Below, in pieces: positions 38,360-40,984 of a DNA stretch of 40,984 nucleotides. Where the stretch lies: positions 1 to 40,984 of the forward strand of contig DVLJ01000090.1 in NCBI GenBank assembly GCA_018715565.1. Direction: 5' to 3'. Position 1 is the first letter of the stretch, and each line of letters opens with the position of its first letter. This DNA comes from Candidatus Ventrimonas merdavium (GTDB lineage Bacteria > Bacillota > Clostridia > Lachnospirales > Lachnospiraceae). Position numbers and translations under genes: made by a program. Below the pieces are notes generated by a model. It saw only the letters and a program-made list of their open reading frames with translations, made no database searches and was not told the DNA's origin.

Positions 38360-38993
38360 CCTGGAGCACACCATGGCGAAGGATTTCCTGGAGCAGTTTA
38401 CCTACCCCTGGGAGGCTCTGGCCCACATCGGCGATTATGTGGAGAAGCTGGGGGCCGTGCTGCCGTCCAGCGAATACGCCAATCCGGCGAAGGGCATCTG
38501 GATCCATAAGTCCGCGAAGGTCGCTCCTACTGCCGGGATCATCGGACCGGTGATCATCGGGCCGGAGGCAGAGATCCGCCACTGTGCGTTTATCCGGGGC
38601 AAGGTGATCATCGGCAACGGCGCGGTAGTCGGCAACTCTACCGAGTTAAAGAACGTGATCCTGTTCGACCGGGTGCAGGTGCCCCATTATAATTATGTAG
38701 GAGACTCCATCCTGGGCTACAAGGCCCACATGGGCGCCGGCTCCATCACCTCCAATGTAAAATCCGACAAGAGCCTGGTCAAGGTCCATGCCGAGGACGG
38801 GGATGTGGAGACCGGCTTAAAGAAGTTCGGCGCCATGATCGGCGACGAGGTGGAGGTAGGCTGCGGCTCTGTGCTGAACCCGGGTACGGTGATCGGAAAG
38901 AACTCCAACATCTATCCGCTGTCCAGCGTGCGGACCTGCGTGGATGCCAATGCGATCTATAAGAAGCAGGGAGAAGTGGCGGAGAAACAGTAA
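38322..38993 (+). CDS. Left-handed beta-helix (hexapeptide repeat) protein related to GlmU C-terminal domain
   Basis: A 223-residue protein with a short helical N terminus (1-45) and then hexapeptide repeats that begin near residue 60 (GIWIHKSAKVAPTAGIIGPVIIGPEAEI) and run through KVIIGNGAVVGNSTELKNVILF and GDEVEVGCGSVLNPGTVIGKNSNIYPLS. This is the LbH fold of GlmU and other acyltransferases. The pyrophosphorylase domain is absent. Proteins like this are often annotated as UDP-GlcNAc pyrophosphorylase-related, but an acetyltransferase or a sugar-binding role are both possible. The ATG lies inside topB, 7 bases after AAGGAGA, and gives a 38-base overlap. Confidence 0.82.
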   Translation: MKQSEMKIKDLYNLEHTMAKDFLEQFTYPWEALAHIGDYVEKLGAVLPSSEYANPAKGIWIHKSAKVAPTAGIIGPVIIGPEAEIRHCAFIRGKVIIGNGAVVGNSTELKNVILFDRVQVPHYNYVGDSILGYKAHMGAGSITSNVKSDKSLVKVHAEDGDVETGLKKFGAMIGDEVEVGCGSVLNPGTVIGKNSNIYPLSSVRTCVDANAIYKKQGEVAEKQ

Positions 38994-39116
38994 GAAAGAA
39001 GCAGAAGCGGAAAGCAGGGCTCAGGAAACCGTATGAGAACGTGACGTCGATAAGGCAAGAGACAGATCGGACCACTGACGCAGCAAAAAAAGAAAGCTGG
39101 CATATAAAAACACTTC

Positions 39117-39157
39117 AGGCCGCCGAAGGGAATCTTCTCATCCCCTTCCGGCGGCCT
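39117..39157. terminator. Terminator after upp (and after the LbH gene)
   Basis: AGGCCGCCG (39117-39125) pairs with CGGCGGCCT (39149-39157), extended by AAGGG/CCCTT. For leftward transcripts the stem is followed by GAAGTGTTTTTATATG. Confidence 0.85.
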
Positions 39158-39171
39158 TGCTGTATCACCGA

Positions 39172-39801
39172 TTATTTCGTTCCAAAGATCCGGTCCCCCG
39201 CATCCCCCAGTCCCGGGCAGATGTAAGCGTTTGCGTTCAGGCAGCGGTCCAGGCATCCCACATAGATGTGCACGTCCGGATGGGCCTTATGGAGCCGCTC
39301 CAAGCCTTCCGGAGCCGCGATGATGGCCATGAACTTGATGGTCCTGCCTCCGTGGGCCTTGATAAAGTCCACTGCGGACACGGCGGAGCCGCCGGTGGCC
39401 AGCATGGGGTCCGTGACCACGATCGTCCGCTGGTCGATGGGAGAGGGCAGCTTGCAGAAATACTCGTGGGGCTCGTGGGTCACCTCATCCCGGTAGAGGC
39501 CGATGTGGCCGACCTTCGCGCTGGGCACCAGGGCCAGGATGCCGTTGACCATCCCTAAGCCTGCCCGCAGGATCGGGACCACCGCCAGCTTCTTGCCGGC
39601 GATCATGGGCGTCATGCAGGTCTCGATGGGCGTCTCTACCTCCACGTCCTCCAGGGGCAGGTCCCGCAGGGCCTCATAGCCCATCAGCATGGCGATCTCC
39701 TCCACTAAGGCGCGGAATTCATTGGTCCCTGTGCGCTTGTCCCGCAGGATCGAGATCTTGTGCTGGATCAGGGGATGATCGAAAATCGTTACATTTTCCA
39801 T
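39172..39801 (-). CDS. upp: Uracil phosphoribosyltransferase
   Basis: Salvages uracil to UMP with PRPP. The 209-residue protein has [21 protein letters not shown] at the start, the flexible loop segment [12 protein letters not shown], and the PRPP-binding loop [12 protein letters not shown] (about residues 128-139), with the uracil-binding ending [17 protein letters not shown]. Length is standard. The ATG at 39799-39801 follows AAAGGA by 11 bases; an upstream start would overlap the lipoprotein gene's end and is rejected. It follows the lipoprotein gene by 41 bases on the same strand. Confidence 0.97.
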   Translation of the reverse strand: MENVTIFDHPLIQHKISILRDKRTGTNEFRALVEEIAMLMGYEALRDLPLEDVEVETPIETCMTPMIAGKKLAVVPILRAGLGMVNGILALVPSAKVGHIGLYRDEVTHEPHEYFCKLPSPIDQRTIVVTDPMLATGGSAVSAVDFIKAHGGRTIKFMAIIAAPEGLERLHKAHPDVHIYVGCLDRCLNANAYICPGLGDAGDRIFGTK

Positions 39802-39842
39802 GAGTGTATAATTCCTTTCTTCTATAAAAGTTTCTTTAAAGC

Positions 39843-40724
39843 TCATTTGTTTTCCGGGGTATATACGGCGATGATATAATCGCCGATCGCGTGAGGAACG
39901 GGGATCGAGAAATAAATCTCTCCCTGATACTCGTAGCTGAAGCAGGCTGGAAATTCTCCAGTATAGGGGAAGTCTGCCTGGGAAAACAGATTCCGATAGT
40001 AGTTCTTGTCCCGATCCGCGTGGACTGTCGCCAGGGCCTCAGAAGACGCGCTGAAGGACTTCCCGTCGGCGTCTACATACACGCACTTGTCGGACAGTAC
40101 GTAATCCGCCAGGGTATCCGGATCTGCCAGGTAGGGCAGGTCGATGTCCGACGCCTTGCGCACGTCCACGGTGTTGGTATAGAACAGGCTCGTGGGATAG
40201 GCGGCGCCCTTGGTCATGCCGGTGCCCTTGTAGACCAGGGTGATGCGGGTCTTGTCGGCGGCGATCACCTTGCAGGTGATATCCAGCGACTGCTCCACGT
40301 TGGCAGTGTCATATACCTCCAGAACGGACAGGGCGTTCTTTTTGATCAGGGCGTTGACCGCGTCCTGGGTGCTGCCCAGATCCGCAAAGACCGGGTACTG
40401 GATCGAGATAGAATCCCCTTCTGTGTAAGTGGTCATGGAAGACTTTACCCCGTTTGCGGTGACGGCGGAACCGTTCCCGGAGGACGTGCCGGAACCGGCG
40501 TTGGAGTTGGCCGCGTTCTCTACAGCGGCTTCTAAGGTCACGTCGATGCTGGGATCGGAGGCAGGCTCAGAAGGATCTTCCGGGGCCATGGTCTCCGGGG
40601 CCGTGGTCTCGGCGGTGGTGTGGGTGCTGCCAAGATCGATCTTCTCATGCTTTTTGCCGCATCCGGTCGTCAGGGCCGCCGCGCAGGCGAACCCAAGGAG
40701 CAGGCAGGCTGTGTGTTTTCTCAT
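39843..40724 (-). CDS. Lipoprotein with DUF4163/DUF3298-like domain
   Basis: A 293-residue exported lipoprotein: signal at residues 1-21 with lipobox LTTGC (lipid on Cys22), a Thr/Ser/Glu/Pro-rich tether to about residue 90, and a folded C-terminal domain (about 100-290). The domain resembles the DUF4163/DUF3298 pair seen in Gram-positive lipoproteins and anti-sigma regulators such as RsiV, but no lysozyme-binding or anti-sigma segment is identified. The ATG follows AAGGAGG by 9 bases; a longer reading frame would start at an unlikely site. upp lies downstream. Its function is unknown. Confidence 0.8.
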   Translation of the reverse strand: MRKHTACLLLGFACAAALTTGCGKKHEKIDLGSTHTTAETTAPETMAPEDPSEPASDPSIDVTLEAAVENAANSNAGSGTSSGNGSAVTANGVKSSMTTYTEGDSISIQYPVFADLGSTQDAVNALIKKNALSVLEVYDTANVEQSLDITCKVIAADKTRITLVYKGTGMTKGAAYPTSLFYTNTVDVRKASDIDLPYLADPDTLADYVLSDKCVYVDADGKSFSASSEALATVHADRDKNYYRNLFSQADFPYTGEFPACFSYEYQGEIYFSIPVPHAIGDYIIAVYTPENK

Positions 40725-40790
40725 AGATAGGTTCCTCCTTGGTAAGGTTTCCTCTGACAGGATTCCTGATACTTCCATTGTCTGGTTCCT

Positions 40791-40796
40791 ATTATA
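40791..40796 (-). promoter_or_regulatory. Tentative -10 of the lipoprotein-upp transcript
   Basis: Leftward TATAAT lies 67 bases upstream of the lipoprotein ATG. The -35 at 17 bases is poor. Confidence 0.4.
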
Positions 40797-40852
40797 ATGG
40801 ATGGACAGAAAAATGAACAGTAGGAAAGTCTTAAGGTAATGTTACGTTTTAC

Positions 40853-40892
40853 AAAAGAAAGGCCCCGGACCGTCCAAAAACGATCCGGAGCC
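40853..40892 (-). terminator. Terminator downstream of the tRNA-Leu gene
   Basis: Read leftward, GGCTCCGGA pairs with TCCGGGGCC (40884-40892 with 40861-40869) with one G-U, followed by TTTCTTTT. This lies 17 bases after the tRNA end. Confidence 0.85.
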
Positions 40893-40908
40893 TCGCCCCT
40901 GCCAAGGA

Positions 40909-40984
40909 TGCCGGCAGCCGGACTCGAACCGGCACGAGGTCGCCCCCGTCAGATTTTGAGTCTGATGCGTCTGCCATTCCGCCA
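40909..40984 (-). tRNA. tRNA-Leu, anticodon CAA (lacks its 5' acceptor strand at the window edge)
   Basis: Read leftward from 40984, the sequence starts at position 8 of a tRNA: TGGCGGAATGGCAGACGC (D arm of Leu type), anticodon stem TCAGA/TCTGA with loop CTCAAAA and anticodon CAA, a long variable arm (CGGGGGCGACCTCGT), T arm with TTCGAGT, and the acceptor 3' strand TGCCGGC plus discriminator A. The long variable arm and the A discriminator are leucine features. Only the seven bases of the 5' acceptor strand fall outside the window. CCA is not encoded. Confidence 0.95.

Noticed and set aside
39891-40535. Long open frame on the plus strand opposite the lipoprotein gene
   Set aside because: No ribosome binding site or recognisable domain; the opposite strand has a lipobox, a Shine-Dalgarno and a domain pattern.
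40909-40984. tRNA-Leu as an island insertion site
   Set aside because: No direct repeat of the tRNA 3' end and no integrase are found in the adjoining sequence.

Overview
The window looks like chromosome from a high-GC member of the Clostridia, most likely a gut Lachnospiraceae relative. Supporting signs are AGGAGG-type ribosome binding sites, an oxygen-sensitive class III ribonucleotide reductase as the only RNR in view, a nudix / SpoIIM-like / xerD order that recalls the Clostridium and Bacillus spore-former arrangement, an AT-rich promoter set (TTGACA/TATAAT) in otherwise GC-rich DNA, and no respiratory genes. Species assignment is inference. Nothing in the window looks like phage, IS element, CRISPR or integron.

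Layout. 1-1,145: the tail of an ABC exporter, then a leftward pair made of a small XRE regulator and a membrane protein. 1,100-1,500: a long regulatory gap with a 20-bp-period repeat array. 1,498-3,458: marR, nitroreductase, mutM. 3,654-6,344: nrdD-nrdG. 6,398-18,118: a sialic acid utilisation locus made of nanE-nanK, an RpiR-family regulator facing the other way, then an operon for a family-5 (oligopeptide-type) ABC importer, a YhcH/NanQ-type protein and nanA, followed by a cytoplasmic five-bladed-propeller glycosidase-like protein. nagA, the next step of the pathway, lies 12 kb away at 30,625; nagB is not in the window.

18,265-23,586: a leftward pair, a LarA-family nickel racemase and a membrane protein with an alpha/beta hydrolase domain, facing a PrpR-like regulator whose AAA+ domain has lost the residues for ATP hydrolysis and sigma-54 contact. 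23,745-24,827: a secreted or anchored protein with three FMN-binding domains, each with a flavinylation motif. 25,099-28,403: a monofunctional peptidoglycan glycosyltransferase, then a divergent AraC regulator / MFS transporter pair. 28,686-38,993: housekeeping genes (DEAD-box helicase, nagA, proC, nudix hydrolase, SpoIIM-like protein, xerD, amidase, topB, hexapeptide-repeat protein). 39,172-40,984: leftward upp, a lipoprotein and a truncated tRNA-Leu(CAA).

How the parts work together. The nan genes would import sialic acid or a sialoside, open its ring (YhcH/NanQ), cleave it to ManNAc and pyruvate (NanA), phosphorylate it (NanK), epimerise it to GlcNAc-6-P (NanE) and deacetylate it (NagA). 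The nanE and importer promoters share an A-tract/T-tract operator-like element placed identically over the -35 and spacer, and a perfect 16-bp palindrome lies beside the RpiR gene, so one regulon is likely.

The most unusual items are: the propeller protein in the sialic acid locus; the LarA / membrane hydrolase / degenerate activator module; the tri-flavin protein with two nearly identical domain-coding segments; the 20-bp repeat array beside the XRE gene; and several short tandem repeats at or just after stop codons, two of which place a stop in all three frames.
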